Positions 33,220 through 44,759 of a stretch of DNA of 64,000 nt are shown here, piece by piece; positions within the stretch are counted from its first letter, which is position 1; each line of letters starts with the position of its first letter. Origin of the DNA: Rosa chinensis (taxonomy: Eukaryota; Streptophyta; Magnoliopsida; Rosales; Rosaceae). The position numbers were made by a program, and so were the translations under genes. The DNA lies in the NCBI RefSeq assembly GCF_002994745.2, contig NC_037089.1, forward strand, positions 14,898,141 through 14,962,140. Reading direction: 5' to 3'. The notes below the pieces were generated by a model. That model had not been told where the DNA came from and did no database searches. It saw nothing but the letters and a program-made list of their open reading frames with translations.

Positions 33220-34947
33220 AAGGACAGCGGGAAAATGGCAAGTGCACCAGGGGACTAAGTGTCAAAATAGGACTAAGCATGTTGTTTGATAGGTGGCACC
33301 AAGTTGTGAGTGCAGCATAACATATACTCGATTGAAACACTAGTGTGCCATTGACAGATGTGATGTCATAGGCTGGGTTTTTGAGGGGGTGGGGGGGGGG
33401 GGGGGGGTTTGTTCTGGGCTCCCCTGCTTATAAGTACAACATCGTGTAGCGTTTGGTAACTCCTCATTCAGCCGGCTTCTAACAGAAGCCATGGCTTTTT
33501 CCATCGAAAAGCAGAAGCAAGGAGACCCCTCCTTTTGGAAGCAGAAGCTCCACACTGCCACTGTAGCGCTCTTTACTGTATATTAATGACTCTTTGATAA
33601 TACCAGCGGTTGCCCTCCCTTTCTTGAACAATTTACACAGCTGTGGAATCCTACTGAAGAAGAGAAGCCGCTCTCCACTTATAGACGCAAAACAACCTTC
33701 GACACTTCAATTGTAATGCATAGACGATTCAATTTTCTCTACGCATAGACGCTCCAATTCTTCTCTTTGTCTTCTCGCTTCAATTCGGAGGTAACACTCT
33801 CTGTCTGCAAATTCAAAATTTGGGGTAAATCATAGCATAGATTAAACTGTCGAATTGGAAAAATTGGGGATTCCATGATTATATAAGGATCGATATCAAA
33901 GCAATTGGGATAAATTAGAATGTTTCTGATGTCCTGTTTAATTCCCAATTCAATTTTGATTTTTATTTATTTACCATAACTGTTAAGCATGGCACCTCTT
34001 ATCAGCTTAACCAGCTAGACAAGTTTGATCAGTTTGGCAAGGTACATATTTTTGATTTAGTTCAAACCAAGCTAGTTTGTGTGTCATGCATGCTATCATA
34101 TGTTGGCATGTTTCAACGATGAAATTTTGGTAGGTGTTTTGATTATAATAATGTTGGGGGATATCTCAAACTGATGGAGATTTGTCTTGAGGTTTGTTGA
34201 AATAGCAAATTAAAGAAATAAGGGAACTATTGGTTTGGTGGGTATCTAGATGACTACCAAGTTTTTCATCTTTTACTACCTATTGTGGGCTATGCATATA
34301 GGTTGCAAACTTTGATTTTTCATTGCATATATACTACATTCTCATATGCAGATCGTACTGGTCAAGATTCAATGCTTGTCTGATAGTTGTGTTGTAAGAA
34401 TCCCTATATGAGAGATCAAGTAGTACGTTGTAGATCAATTAAACTATCATTAGTAGATAGTGGTAGCTAGTCTTCCAATTTCTCTATTCCTTTGTTAGGT
34501 TATTCTTACTTCTTTTCTTTAAATGTCAGTGAGAGTGTAGTGTGATTTGTTCTGTAGTTTTCTTATGAACAATATCAATTTCTGACTTCAAACTGTGCAA
34601 ATGAGTCCCATGATGCTCAGAAAGTGTTTGTTATAGTTGGTTCCATGTATCTAAGCCCTGCACTTTTTTTTTATAGAATAAAGTAGAACTATATTCACAT
34701 GCGATACGATTACAAGATATAAGTACGGGAGAGTCAAAAATGACAATCCACAGCCTAATATGAAAGTCAGAAAACAAAAGCGCGTTCACTATTAATTAGC
34801 TGCTCTGCCTATAACTTTCACAAAAGTACATACTTATAACCAGAAAATGGAAGAAGTGGAAAAAGGCCTTCACTTCATGTCCCCCCTTATGTATTAATCC
34901 GTTTCATTAATCAAGGCCTGAGGGCAGTCACATAGCCCTTATTTATA

Positions 34948-34952
34948 AAAAA

Positions 34953-34987
<35 letters not shown>

Positions 34988-34989
34988 AC
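34948..34989. repeat. (AAAT)n microsatellite
   Basis: About ten AAAT units in a row. Confidence 0.9.
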
Positions 34990-36625
34990 CAATGAGAAAA
35001 ACTCATAACCAAGGAAAAAGTACCACTAAATGTTATAATAATAACCTAAACCAACTCAGCAACATTCATGAATAAAGACCGAGGTGGACTACGATAGGCC
35101 CATTTCTTTTGTCCAACCCAAAAACAGAGGTTTGGACAGCTGTCCTGTACCAACTGCTTGTAGCCAGTAGCAGTTCCTACTCCCACAAAATGGGGTGGTT
35201 ACTTCTTATGAGTAACCGCCTCAAAACTTCCTGCAACCGTTCCTACCTCCAGCCGGTGAAACTGGACCGCCACCACCAGTGGCGAAACACGAAGTTGATA
35301 GACGGCTGGTTGTCTTGCATTGAGAAATTCTTCTATGTTTATTTGTTCATCTCTGTCAGCCATGATGAATAGAGTAAAGTAATATGGAACTCAATCGAGT
35401 AACTGAACAATTTGGAACAACACACTATTTAGAAACTGAATACTATGTCCCAATGGGAGAGAACAATAACCATTAAAACAGAGTTGAACCCATCCAAACG
35501 AAAATCACCTGCAAAAACCTATAATCAGAGATCACAACTAATCAAAACGCAATGATATTTGAAATATAAGAGAGGAAAAGATCAAAGTTGGGAAGTAGTA
35601 TTTCTCATTCAAAGATGTCGTCAGAGATTGTTATGATACTCCTCAGAGGTTGGGTTCTTGATTACAGATCTAAAAGTCTATCGGTGACTCGGTGTCTGGT
35701 AGATTTTGAAGTGATTCGTCAGAGAAGCCGCTTGCTCGATTCGAGTACGGCGGTTAATGGTGTGCAGATACTTGATCATTGTCCAGAGAATACAGTGCCG
35801 AAAAACAGAGTTCTTCTATTTAAGATCACCGCGGAGGATCAAGGCAGGCTGGCAGGGTATGACGAAACACGAAGAACTCGATGGCGATCTGCAGGAGAGT
35901 GAGAGGAAGCCGCCATTGGTTTTTTGTAGGGGCTGAGGCAAGTGGTTTGGTCCAAGTCAGAACTGGGTTGGGTTGTGGTGGTGGTAGGGGTTGAGGGGTT
36001 AATGCTTGATGCTTCCCAGCAAATGGGAAACAGCCAAACAGAATTGCACAGTTAGCCAATAGGCTATAGGTGAAAGGAATTAATGGGTAAGGAAAATTGT
36101 ATTCAAATGTGAAAACTAAAATGATTAATTGGCTACTACTCGATCGCGATGATGATTGACCATTTGCACCCTCAATGCAAATGCAGATACGTAAAATCAA
36201 ATTTTATTTATTTTTCATCTAAGCCCTGCACTTGAGAAGATGAGTGATGCTCTCCGATAACAATTGCAATAGTTGACATTTAAGTTATAAACTGTTCCAA
36301 TTACCTTTGACTGGGTGAGTGTTAATGCTAATGATGCACAACATAAAAGCAAATTGCTTACTATCCCAGTGTTAATTGATAAAGAAACAAAAGTCAGACC
36401 TGTAGAAATACCTGGAAGGTAAAGAACGTAAAGAAAAAAAATTGTACATCAATTGAGCTTGAGGCACAGTATTCCCATAATCTTTACAAGAAAAATATTC
36501 TGGAATTTGTAAACTTTGACATTCTATGAATTGTGAGTTACACAGAAAGGGAATGTCATTTAAACTATTTGAAACTAGAATGAATTCATTGTTTATGCTC
36601 ACTGTATCCTTGTGATCATCAACAG

Positions 36626-37069
36626 GGAGGGCTCTGATTCTGACGATTTACCAAATGAGACCAAACTAATTGGGGATCCACAGCCGTGTGACAAAGAAGT
36701 AACAGAAAGGGAACTTGTAGTAGGAAGTGAGTAGAGAAAAAATCATAAAGATCTCAAGTGAGGCCTCTCAATACGATCCTCTTCCATCTTACTATTGTTG
36801 TTACTGTTTAAAGTTGAACTTCTGTAGTTCTTTATATGCAAGGTTTTCAAATGTATACAAGTAAAATAATTGGAAGCCTTACATTGGATAAACTATTTGA
36901 TATAATCTTCTTTATGTTTTGGATAGGTTTGCATTCATGAGAACCATTTGGAGATCAAGACTAAGAGCCTTGGTAGCATGGTGAATGTGATGGAACTTGA
37001 ACTTCTTTCAGCAATGGAAATTGATGAAAATGTTGAAAAGGTCAAGCATATACCAAGTAACTTGAAGAT
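36626..37069 (+). pseudogene. two exon-like pieces of an unknown gene
   Basis: 36626-36716 (after ATCAACAG) encodes EGSDSDDLPNETKLIGDPQ with a continuing acidic stretch. 36927-37069 (after TTTGGATAG, before GTGAGTAG) encodes VCIHENHLEIKTKSLGSMV and MELELLSAMEIDENVEKV. Both have plausible splice borders and balanced amino-acid composition unlike their surroundings, and their frames join in phase 0 if a weak donor GTAGTA is used. I do not recognise the family. This may be a gene fragment carried in the retrotransposon, or chance. Confidence 0.3.
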
Positions 37070-37787
37070 GTGAGTAGACTATAACATCTAGTCACTATCT
37101 TGCTTGTGCAATACACCAAGGAGCTTGCTTCTTAATTTATGCTCAAAGTGTAGGTATGAATTAGGAATACTAGTTTGACAAAAGCAATGGTTCAATGGCG
37201 TATAACATTTGATAGTAGGCCAATCCCATTTGGTGTTTATAGAAGGCCAATCCCATTTGATTTGACAAAGGCAAGTAGTTGCATGAATAAATAGCCTAGT
37301 TTTCTTAAACATTGATAAATTGATTTCTTGTTTCTATTTTCTTAGGATTACTTCGTATCTTTCTGAAATAAGTCTTGTAGATGCCGGCAGGGTAGTAAAA
37401 TAAAGCTCCAAAACTAAAAAAAAAACTTCTACCTAGTCTTCTAGATAGATAGAAAGAGCATCACCGTGATTTGCACATGCATGCATGCAATTGAACGAAC
37501 AATAAGAAATAACATTACTTAGAGTTTGATGAGTGCACGTAATAACGTGGATCTTTGAAAATGTGATGATATTTTTTGTGGTTACTTGATGCCAATCAAA
37601 AACCAATTGTTATTAGGGGCCGTGACCACTTACCTGATTTTAAGATAAAAATAGCCCACTTACTCCACTAAGAGTTTTTTAACCTCATTTACCCAATCCA
37701 ACAGTGTTTGACAGTATTGCTCTTATTTTAATTTATAAATTACACTCATATCTATCTCTCTCTCATCCTTCCGATCTGCGTTTTCTC

Positions 37788-37788
<1 letters not shown>

Positions 37789-37862
<74 letters not shown>
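37789..37862. repeat. (CT)n microsatellite in MULE
   Basis: More than 30 CT units in a nearly pure run within the left third of the MULE. Confidence 0.95.
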
Positions 37863-37864
<2 letters not shown>

Positions 37865-38386
37865 CGCACCGTGCCCGTTGCCTCGCTCCACAGAGGCCGG
37901 ATGACGCATAGGCCGAAGACGACTCCTCAGAGGCTGCAGATTGAGGACTCTGTTGAGATCGGACGGCGACGAGCACGGTCGATTCGGTGACCGGGCTTCT
38001 GGTCGATTTCAGCGATCTGGGCTTTCCGGTCTGCGGCGCCGATTGGAGAAGCAGCATCCTCCTGGTAGGCGAGAAAGTGGGCTTTCCGGTCTGAAGATGA
38101 CAAAGCAGCTTTGGTCGGCCTACCTTGTCGGAGTCCAACACCTGGTAGGCGAGAAACGCGTCCGATCTTGATGTGGGTGCCCAGATCATTTTTCTGGGTG
38201 CCCAAATTAGTTTTTTTTTTTTTTTTAAAGTAAAATAAGGGGCAGAAGGAAAGAAAAAAAGAAAAAAAAATGTTTTGAATGTCAATTGGAGGCCAATAGA
38301 GAGAAGTTAAATGTCTATTGGGGGCAATAGACGTCTAAAAATCACATTACTGGGGGGGCAATAATATTTCTATTGACCCCCAATAG

Positions 38387-38720
38387 ACCAACATAGTACA
38401 CTACATTTCCACACTATAAACACAAATAAACGTATCAGTTATCAAAAACATAATTCCCACAAATAATAACATAGAGTCAATAGATTATTGGGGGAATAAC
38501 ATATAGTCAATAGATTATCGGGGGGCAATAATATGTCTGTTGCCCCCAATGGACCAACATAGTACACTACAATTCCACTCTATAAATACAAATAAATGTA
38601 TCAGCTATCAAAAACATAATTCCCACAAATAATAACATAGAGTCAATAGATTATTGGGGGGCAATAATCTGTCTATTGGGGGACAATAAATTCATACGCC
38701 GGAATCCCAACACCAGTCCA
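38387..38720. repeat. 166-bp tandem duplication in MULE
   Basis: ACCAACATAGTACACTACA and the following 100 bases, including GTATCAGTTATCAAAAACAT and CATAGAGTCAATAGATTATTG, recur with a 166-bp offset (38387 and 38553). G-rich TTATTGGGGG boxes separate the copies. Confidence 0.8.
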
Positions 38721-39021
38721 GTAGCCGGATTCCGGTCACCGGTCGCAGGATTCCGGTCATCGGTCGCCGGATTCCGGTCACCGGTCGGCGGCCGGCCACT
38801 GGTCACCGAAGTCGGGCAAGGTGGAGGATGATTTCTCCCTCTAAGTGAGAAAGAAGGAGAGGGCAAAAAAATCCCAAAAATTAATAAAAAAGAATTAATT
38901 GGGTATTAGGGAAATAATCCCTTAGAGTGTTTTGGGTAAACTGGGTTAAAAAACAGTTAGTGGAGCAAGTGGGCAATTTTTAAGCAGAAATTGGGTAAAT
39001 GATCATTTTCCCTTGTTATTA

Positions 39022-40015
39022 ATGTTACTAATATATTTGATTAAGTTATTTTTAAAATTGTCCACTATTAATCATATGGTCACCATCATTTATAAAAATT
39101 GAAAGTTAAGAAAAAATTATAAGGACATAATAAAGATTAAAATACCGATAACAAGAGCATTTGAACTACATTGTATTACCAAATAATGACAAAATAATCT
39201 TTCATGTCCAAATTGGTCATTCTACAAACATAAAGCACAAGTCAGTTTTGAGTTTACCAAACACTTTGTCACTGTTTTTGCCACTGACAGCACTTATTAA
39301 AAGTCAGTTTACCAAACACTCAGCCGCTTTGCTTTTCAGCCACTTATTCTTAGAAATAAGCAGAAGCCATCTTTTTCTAAAAGCACAGACATACCAAACA
39401 CACCCATAATAAGTGCTTGTAAGTTAGTTATACTCATGTCTGGTATTTGACTTGTTATACGTGCATCTGCCAAATAAAGAGATGAAAAGAGATAGAAGCA
39501 AAGACTTATCTTCTTGCTTGCTCAGTTTGGCCACCGATTGAAGTCAGACGAAACTAGGTGTTTGAATAAATTTTTCAAATCAGCTCCTTAGTGAGTATCC
39601 TTCAGCGGATGACTAATAGTGACTGATGTCTAGATGAGCGTGCCTGGGTAATTGAAAGGGGAGGTAGTTTGGTGGTTAGACCGGGGAGTCCACGGAGGAT
39701 AGTGACTGTGGTCGCTGATATTAGCGGAAGAGAAGGTGGCTGGTAGCAACGATGCTCGGCGAGAGTTGTGAATTTATCATTGGGTGCAGAGAGTGAATCT
39801 GAGTATCTAGAGTTTAATGGGTGTCCGGTGAAGAGAGGTCGATGACCCTCGTGGGTATGTGCCGCGAAGAGAGGATTAATTTGGAAGCAAAGAAATTGGC
39901 AGGTGACCTTGGGGACAGGGTCATTGTCTGAGAGGATTTGTATGATGAAGATATGACATTTGATGGAGTTGACCGGAAGTGGCTTTTTGATTAGATTCCC
40001 GCAGACGATGCCAAA
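39022..40015. other. 5' interior of second LTR element
   Basis: On the minus strand this follows the primer-binding site (39996-40013). A minus-strand frame (40057-39602) is open for 151 codons, but it starts in the LTR and shows no gag motif. 39240-39400 (TTTACCAAACAC, AAGCAGAAGCC) resembles a hAT-type MITE. Confidence 0.4.
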
Positions 40016-40473
40016 TGTTTGTACATGAATTTCGAGAGAGGAGAGAGAGAGGGACACAAGATGTATAGTGGTTCACCACCCGTTTTGGGATGACTACATC
40101 CACTTGAAAGTTATACTATATACTGTTCCATGCTATCTAAGTATGAGGAGTCCCTTTTTATAGGTAAGGGAGGCTCCATCATTTCCCTTATGTTCTATGT
40201 GGGATATAAAAGTGTTATACTAGTAATATAAAGGTTGTGATAGTATACAAGAGACTATTCTAGTGTAAAACAAGGCTTATTATGAGGCAATTTGGTGAGG
40301 CCGGGATGGTGGCCTCCTGATGAGGTCTTGGCCGACTTTCACCATGACTTTGTAGCTTGTAGGTTGTTCTTCAGGATCCAAGTCATAGTTGGGCCCTACC
40401 GTGGCTCGTGGGCCCATCAAGAAGGTGTCAATTATGTTTGGTGACATCAATTATGTTAGAGGCATCCCCAACA
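40016..40473 (-). repeat. 5' LTR of second retrotransposon
   Basis: 458 bp, matching 27953-28411; followed by CAATT, which differs by one base from the left flank CAACT. Confidence 0.85.
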
Positions 40474-40839
40474 CAATTTATAAGAAATTTTGGCGAGGGA
40501 ATATAAATTTTTTAGAAGGATAATTTATGTAATTTTACATTTGACAGTGGGAAATGGAATTAGAATACCATCCCTGACTAGGTAATTCTATTTAGGCTTT
40601 ATGAGGGAGTCAATTTCCAGTCAGAACTCATTTCTTTCCGATCTCTAACTACAACCAAAGTACCAAACGACACATCTAAATGAAAAATAAAATTGATTCC
40701 GATTCCATGCCATGATTTCCTGCCGTTCAAATGGGGCCATAGTGTTTATTTTCAAGGTAATTGTCGTATTTATGGTAGGGAAAATGTCCATTTGTCTAAA
40801 TTTGAGCTACACTAACACCACTTAGGCCCATTTTGGGAT

Positions 40840-41480
40840 TGCTTCGCTTTAAGAAAAATCAGTTTTTGTCTAAAATTTTTGATTTTATTGTGTTTGGTAA
40901 ATAAATAAAAAATAGTTTTAATTGAAAATTACAGGTCACTGGCAACAGATTTTAGAAGCAACCTTTGATAAAGTAATCTGGGATTCACATCCAAAACCAA
41001 TTGGCAATGGATGGAGTGGCCCAAACCCTTATAAACCCATAGGCAAGGTCCCATTTTTCCCATGTGGGATGTATATATTCTCAACACGCCCCCGCACGTG
41101 TGGCGAATTTTCAAGCCATACACGTGGACAACTTTTTGGGTGACGTGGAGCCCGTGTGGCCGTTTGGCATGCACACGTGGGTAACCCGCTCTGATACCAT
41201 AATAAAGTAATCTGGGGTTCACATCCAAAACCAATTGGCAATGGATGGAGTGGCCCAAACCCTTATAAACCCATAAGCAAGGTCCCATTTTTCCCATGTG
41301 GGATGTATATATTCTCAACAACCTTTGGGTTGCTTTTAGAAGTTGTTTTCAATTAAAACACGCTCTGAAGTTGTTTTATGTATTGACAGCACTTTTAAAA
41401 TTAGTATTCTTTACCAAACACAAACTTGTTTTATTCACAGCTGATTATTCTCACAACACAGTAACAACAGTTTTTTTTTT
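40840..41480. mobile_element. hAT-like foldback MITE split by the TRIM
   Basis: Sequences flanking the TRIM form a loose palindrome: TTTTAGAAGCAACC before it and GGGTTGCTTTTAGAAG after it, with outer TGTTTGGTAAATA and TTTACCAAACAC also inverted. This suggests a short inverted-repeat element with the TRIM at its centre. The outer ends are not fixed. Confidence 0.4.
40966..41320 (-). mobile_element. TRIM (terminal-repeat retrotransposon in miniature)
   Basis: Two 121-bp direct repeats (40966-41086 and 41200-41320) enclose 113 bp and are flanked by ACCTT on both sides (40961-40965 and 41321-41325). On the minus strand the LTR begins TGTTGAGAATATATACATCC. The primer-binding site TGGTATCAGAGC immediately follows the right LTR (41199-41188), and a G-rich polypurine tract GCGGGGGCG precedes the left LTR. 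It has no coding capacity. The LTRs differ at only about three sites, so the insertion is fairly recent. Confidence 0.93.
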
Positions 41481-42126
41481 AAAAAGTCACGACAATCCGA
41501 AACTAGTCCTTACCCCAACATCTTATAAGATTGCTCAATTACCCAACAAATTACATATTTTTTGCCCTAATACCCAATTAAAATTTTTTTTATTGTATTT
41601 TGTTTATGGATTAATTCCAGTTTACCCACTTCAACTTTAGGTCGAGTATCATGTTAGTCCTTGTTGTTCTAATTTCATCAATAACACCCTACACTCTCAA
41701 TTTTAATCAATCGTGTCCAATTCTCTAAGTTGCATCCAAAATATCCGTCAAGTGATGACGTGGCAGGGTGGTCTGGCCCACACAAAGGGGTAAATTGGAC
41801 AATTTACATATTTTTACCTCCATGCCTTCGTCTCTTGCATTCTGCATGCCCTCCACATACCAGTTTTCAACACATTTTCCTTGTACACCGATTCCGACTA
41901 CGGCGACACTCAATATCGGTAGAGATCTCTTCGTTTTGACGTTGGCTAGATCTCCATGGAGTTCATTTTCCTTAAAAGTGACTCAAGAATGAGAATCGAA
42001 CATCAGAAGCTTCGGCTGTTCATGGTGGTTTCCGGTCGAATTCTTCGACTCCAGTGACGGCAGCAGACGAGACCAGTGGTGGTAGCTATGTCTGTTTGTA
42101 TTTGATACTACAAGTTTCTTAAAAAA
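41481..42126. other. spacer
   Basis: AT-rich at first, then mixed. 41640-41790 contains a CACCCTACACTCTCAA... / GATGACGTGGCAGG segment common in plant transposon ends. No gene recognised. Confidence 0.4.
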
Positions 42127-42844
42127 ACTATTGACAGGACCCACCCCGGATTTCACCTTGAAATCCGAAGTGACCCTGAGGGCCCACCTTAGAAGAAATT
42201 CTACCAAAAATTTGGCGGAGCTTCCCCTAAAATGGGCTACCCAAACCTGTAGAAAACATTTACACTCCTCAATCAATTCATCCTTATGCTCCTGGAGCCA
42301 CCCTGCTCCCCAAATCAACATCAGTTTCCAATTCACAAAACACACATCTCAACTCGAATAGCATAAATCCCATAGGAAATCAGAGCAATTCTAACAGAAA
42401 GGTATAAGAGGAAAACCCAATTCAACGACAGATGCGGAAGCCATGCTGTTGACTATGCCTCAACTCCGTGTACGCCCGACCTCAACCAATTCGCCTGCAA
42501 ACTGGGCATTTGAAACCGAAGGGCCCAGGGGAAAGTACATAAAATACGTTAGCGTGAGTGGACAAAAATAAACAATTTTTAAACCAAGTGGATTTTATAC
42601 TTTCCCACATTTATTTCCTTAAAAACCCTCGATGCATGTAACGATTTAGAAAACAAATCACGAGAAGCTCCGCTCAAGAAAAACCGACTAGACCGAGAGG
42701 AAAGATCGAAACTCCGATACTCAACAGGATAAGACCAGCCCCGCTGGTTACACGGAAATCAGACTAGGCCCCTCTAGTCGAGAAATGATAGGATATGGGG
42801 AAGAGATATCACCATACGGGCAATGGAGCCTCCAGGCTCTACCT

Positions 42845-43075
42845 ACCCTCAACTGCCACTCACACATAGATTGTGCGAGGAGGAGAACTAATAACCTCAA
42901 CTTCCACTCACACATAGATTGTGCGAGGAGGAGACCAAATAACCTTGACTGCCACCCACGTGAGGAGGAGAATAAATCACCTCTACTGCCACTCACCAAC
43001 ATAAAGTAGGTGAGGAGGAGAACAAGCTACCTCAACTGCCACTCACCAACACAAAGTCAGTGAGGAGGAGACCTA
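42845..43075. repeat. about 48-bp minisatellite in solo LTR
   Basis: Five imperfect units of CTCAACTGCCACTCAC...GTGCGAGGAGGAGA type. Each contains a small hairpin (CTCACACA...TGTGCGAG or CTCACCAAC...GTAGGTGAG). Confidence 0.85.
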
Positions 43076-43794
43076 ATAACATAACCCACGTATGGTGAGG
43101 AAAAATCATCGAAAACCAGTAAATCCATGTAGCTTCCCCACATTTCTCACGAGATAGAAACCATGTATTCAACGACGTGACCCCGCACGCCAAGATTACC
43201 CTCAATCTCAAAATGGATAAGTGAGAAATAGGAATAAATCGACGGCGTGTCCCACACGCCCAGATATTCTCAAATCTGTAACCAAAACCAGAAATTAGTA
43301 TAGGTAAATCCCATTTCCAAAAATCTCTCAAAATCTCCAAGAAGCCAACCAAATCCAAAATCCTTAATTAGGCATTCCCGATGCCAAAATTGAAAGTCAA
43401 TAAACAATTGAGAATATCCACCTCCATTGAAACTCATCTTAAAAATCTTCCAGGAGTTTAACTCGGTGATTAGGGATATGCTTAATTCCAGAAATTTACC
43501 TCGGAATTAAGGAATTCATCAAATAATATAATAAAACAAAACCAACCTTTGAAACTCATTATTGAAAGCAAATCCATGATATAATTCGAAATCAATTTCC
43601 GAAAATTAATTCATTTCCTCAAAAAGTAATATGAATAATCACTAAAGCATTATTTAAGAAAATAAATGCATGCATCGCTATTTAAAACAAAAGTCCACTC
43701 ACAGTACTATTCCGACGATCACGCATTCGTGTTCCGTCATCGAGCAATAGCTCGGTACGTCATCCTGTACACAATTATATTCCGTGTAGGCCTC

Positions 43795-44020
43795 ATCAAA
43801 AAGCCCGCGGATCAAGTGGGCCGATGGAGGCCCGCCGGCCCGGAGGGCTTTTAGCCCGGCCCGGCCCGTCAAAAAACCCGCAAAAGCCCGCCTTGGTGGG
43901 CCGAGGGCCGGCGCGCCTAAAGCCCGCAAAAACCCGGCCCGGCCCGTAGGCCCGGCCCGCCAAAGGCCCGCTAGGCCCGGCCAGTAAAAGCCCGCTAGGC
44001 CCGGCCCGTAAAAGCCCTTA
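43795..44020. repeat. GC-rich subterminal repeats of hAT element
   Basis: Many GCCCGGCCCG / AAAGCCCGC units; the matching inverted-side block is at 47212-47390. In hAT elements subterminal repeats are transposase-binding sites; here this is inferred. Confidence 0.8.
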
Positions 44021-44025
44021 AAATA

Positions 44026-44122
44026 TTATATATATATATATATATATATTTGTAGTTGTGTGTGTGTGTGTTTATAAATATATATACACACACACATAGA
44101 TATATATATATTTGTGTGTGTT

Positions 44123-44155
<33 letters not shown>

Positions 44156-44391
44156 TTATATATATATTTATATATGTGTGTGTGTTTATATATATGTATA
44201 TATATATTTATATATGTGTGTGTGTTTATATATATAATATATATATAGAGATATATATATATGTGTGTGTGTGTGTGTGTTTATATATATGTATATATAT
44301 ATATATTTATATATGTGTGTGTGTTTATATATATGTATATATATATTTATATATGTGTGAGTGTTTATATATATAATATATATATATAGAG

Positions 44392-44423
<32 letters not shown>

Positions 44424-44448
44424 TTATATAGAGGATATATATATAGAG

Positions 44449-44490
<42 letters not shown>

Positions 44491-44610
44491 TTGTTTATAT
44501 ATATAGTATATATATAGAGATATATATATATGTGTGTGTGTGTGTTTATATATATGTATATATATTTATATATGTGTGTGTTTATATATATAATATAATA
44601 ATATATATAG

Positions 44611-44682
<72 letters not shown>

Positions 44683-44692
44683 GTGTGTGTGG
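44026..44692. repeat. long compound (TA)n/(TG)n microsatellite
   Basis: Alternating TATATA and TGTGTG blocks in a higher-order pattern (TTTATATATATGTATATATATTTATATATGTGTG type) repeated about ten times. Long apparent reading frames in it are only repeat artefacts. Confidence 0.95.
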
Positions 44693-44759
44693 AAGTTCTT
44701 ATATTTCTATTATTCTATATAGAATATGTGCATATATATATATTCTACATATCGGTAAT

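Larger units (their letters stand above)
33220..37606. other. interior of second LTR element with unassigned pieces
   Basis: No intact gene. A poly-G run lies at 33391-33407. 33430-33560 (GCGTTTGGTAACTCC..., AACAGAAGCC...AAAGCAGAAGC) looks like the end of a hAT-type MITE. An (AAAT)n tract lies at 34948-34989. ORFs at 35109 and 35588 (87 and 104 codons) match nothing I know. Two exon-like pieces at 36626-37069 are listed separately. Confidence 0.4.
37616..39012. mobile_element. non-autonomous Mutator-like element (MULE)
   Basis: A 9-bp target duplication TTGTTATTA flanks both sides (37607-37615 and 39013-39021). The ends are imperfect inverted repeats of about 80 bp: GGGGCCGTGACCACTTACC at the left, GGGAAAATGATCATTTACC reversed at the right, then shared CCCACTT(A/G)CTCCACTAA and GTTTTTTAACC. 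The 1.4-kb interior encodes no transposase. It holds a (CT)n tract, a 166-bp internal duplication and GATTCCGGTCACCGGTCGC-type short tandem repeats. Confidence 0.88.
27953..40473 (-). mobile_element. second LTR retrotransposon, pol-less, with nested insertions
   Basis: Direct repeats at 27953-28411 and 40016-40473 (about 459 bp each) share most bases. On the minus strand they begin TGTTGGGGATGCC and end ATGTACAAACA. A primer-binding-like TGGCATCGTCTGCGGGAA follows the right LTR on the minus strand, and a purine-rich GGGGACTTCGGGGACT precedes the left one, so the element reads right to left. Flanking pentamers are CAACT and CAATT, identical but for one base. The interior has no recognisable gag or pol and contains a copia-like gag-only element and a MULE. 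An alternative is two unrelated insertions of the same family, but the inner PBS and PPT argue for one element. Confidence 0.65.

Noticed and set aside
33391..33407. G17 run as a telomeric or regulatory G-quadruplex
   Set aside because: A single homopolymer with no spaced G tracts; length may even be a sequencing artefact.
37752..38285. 177-codon minus-strand ORF
   Set aside because: It is built from the (CT)n tract and MULE interior; it has an Arg-Glu repeat stretch and no domain.
39602..40057. 151-codon minus-strand ORF as gag of the second LTR element
   Set aside because: It begins within the LTR, crosses the primer-binding site and has no gag motif.
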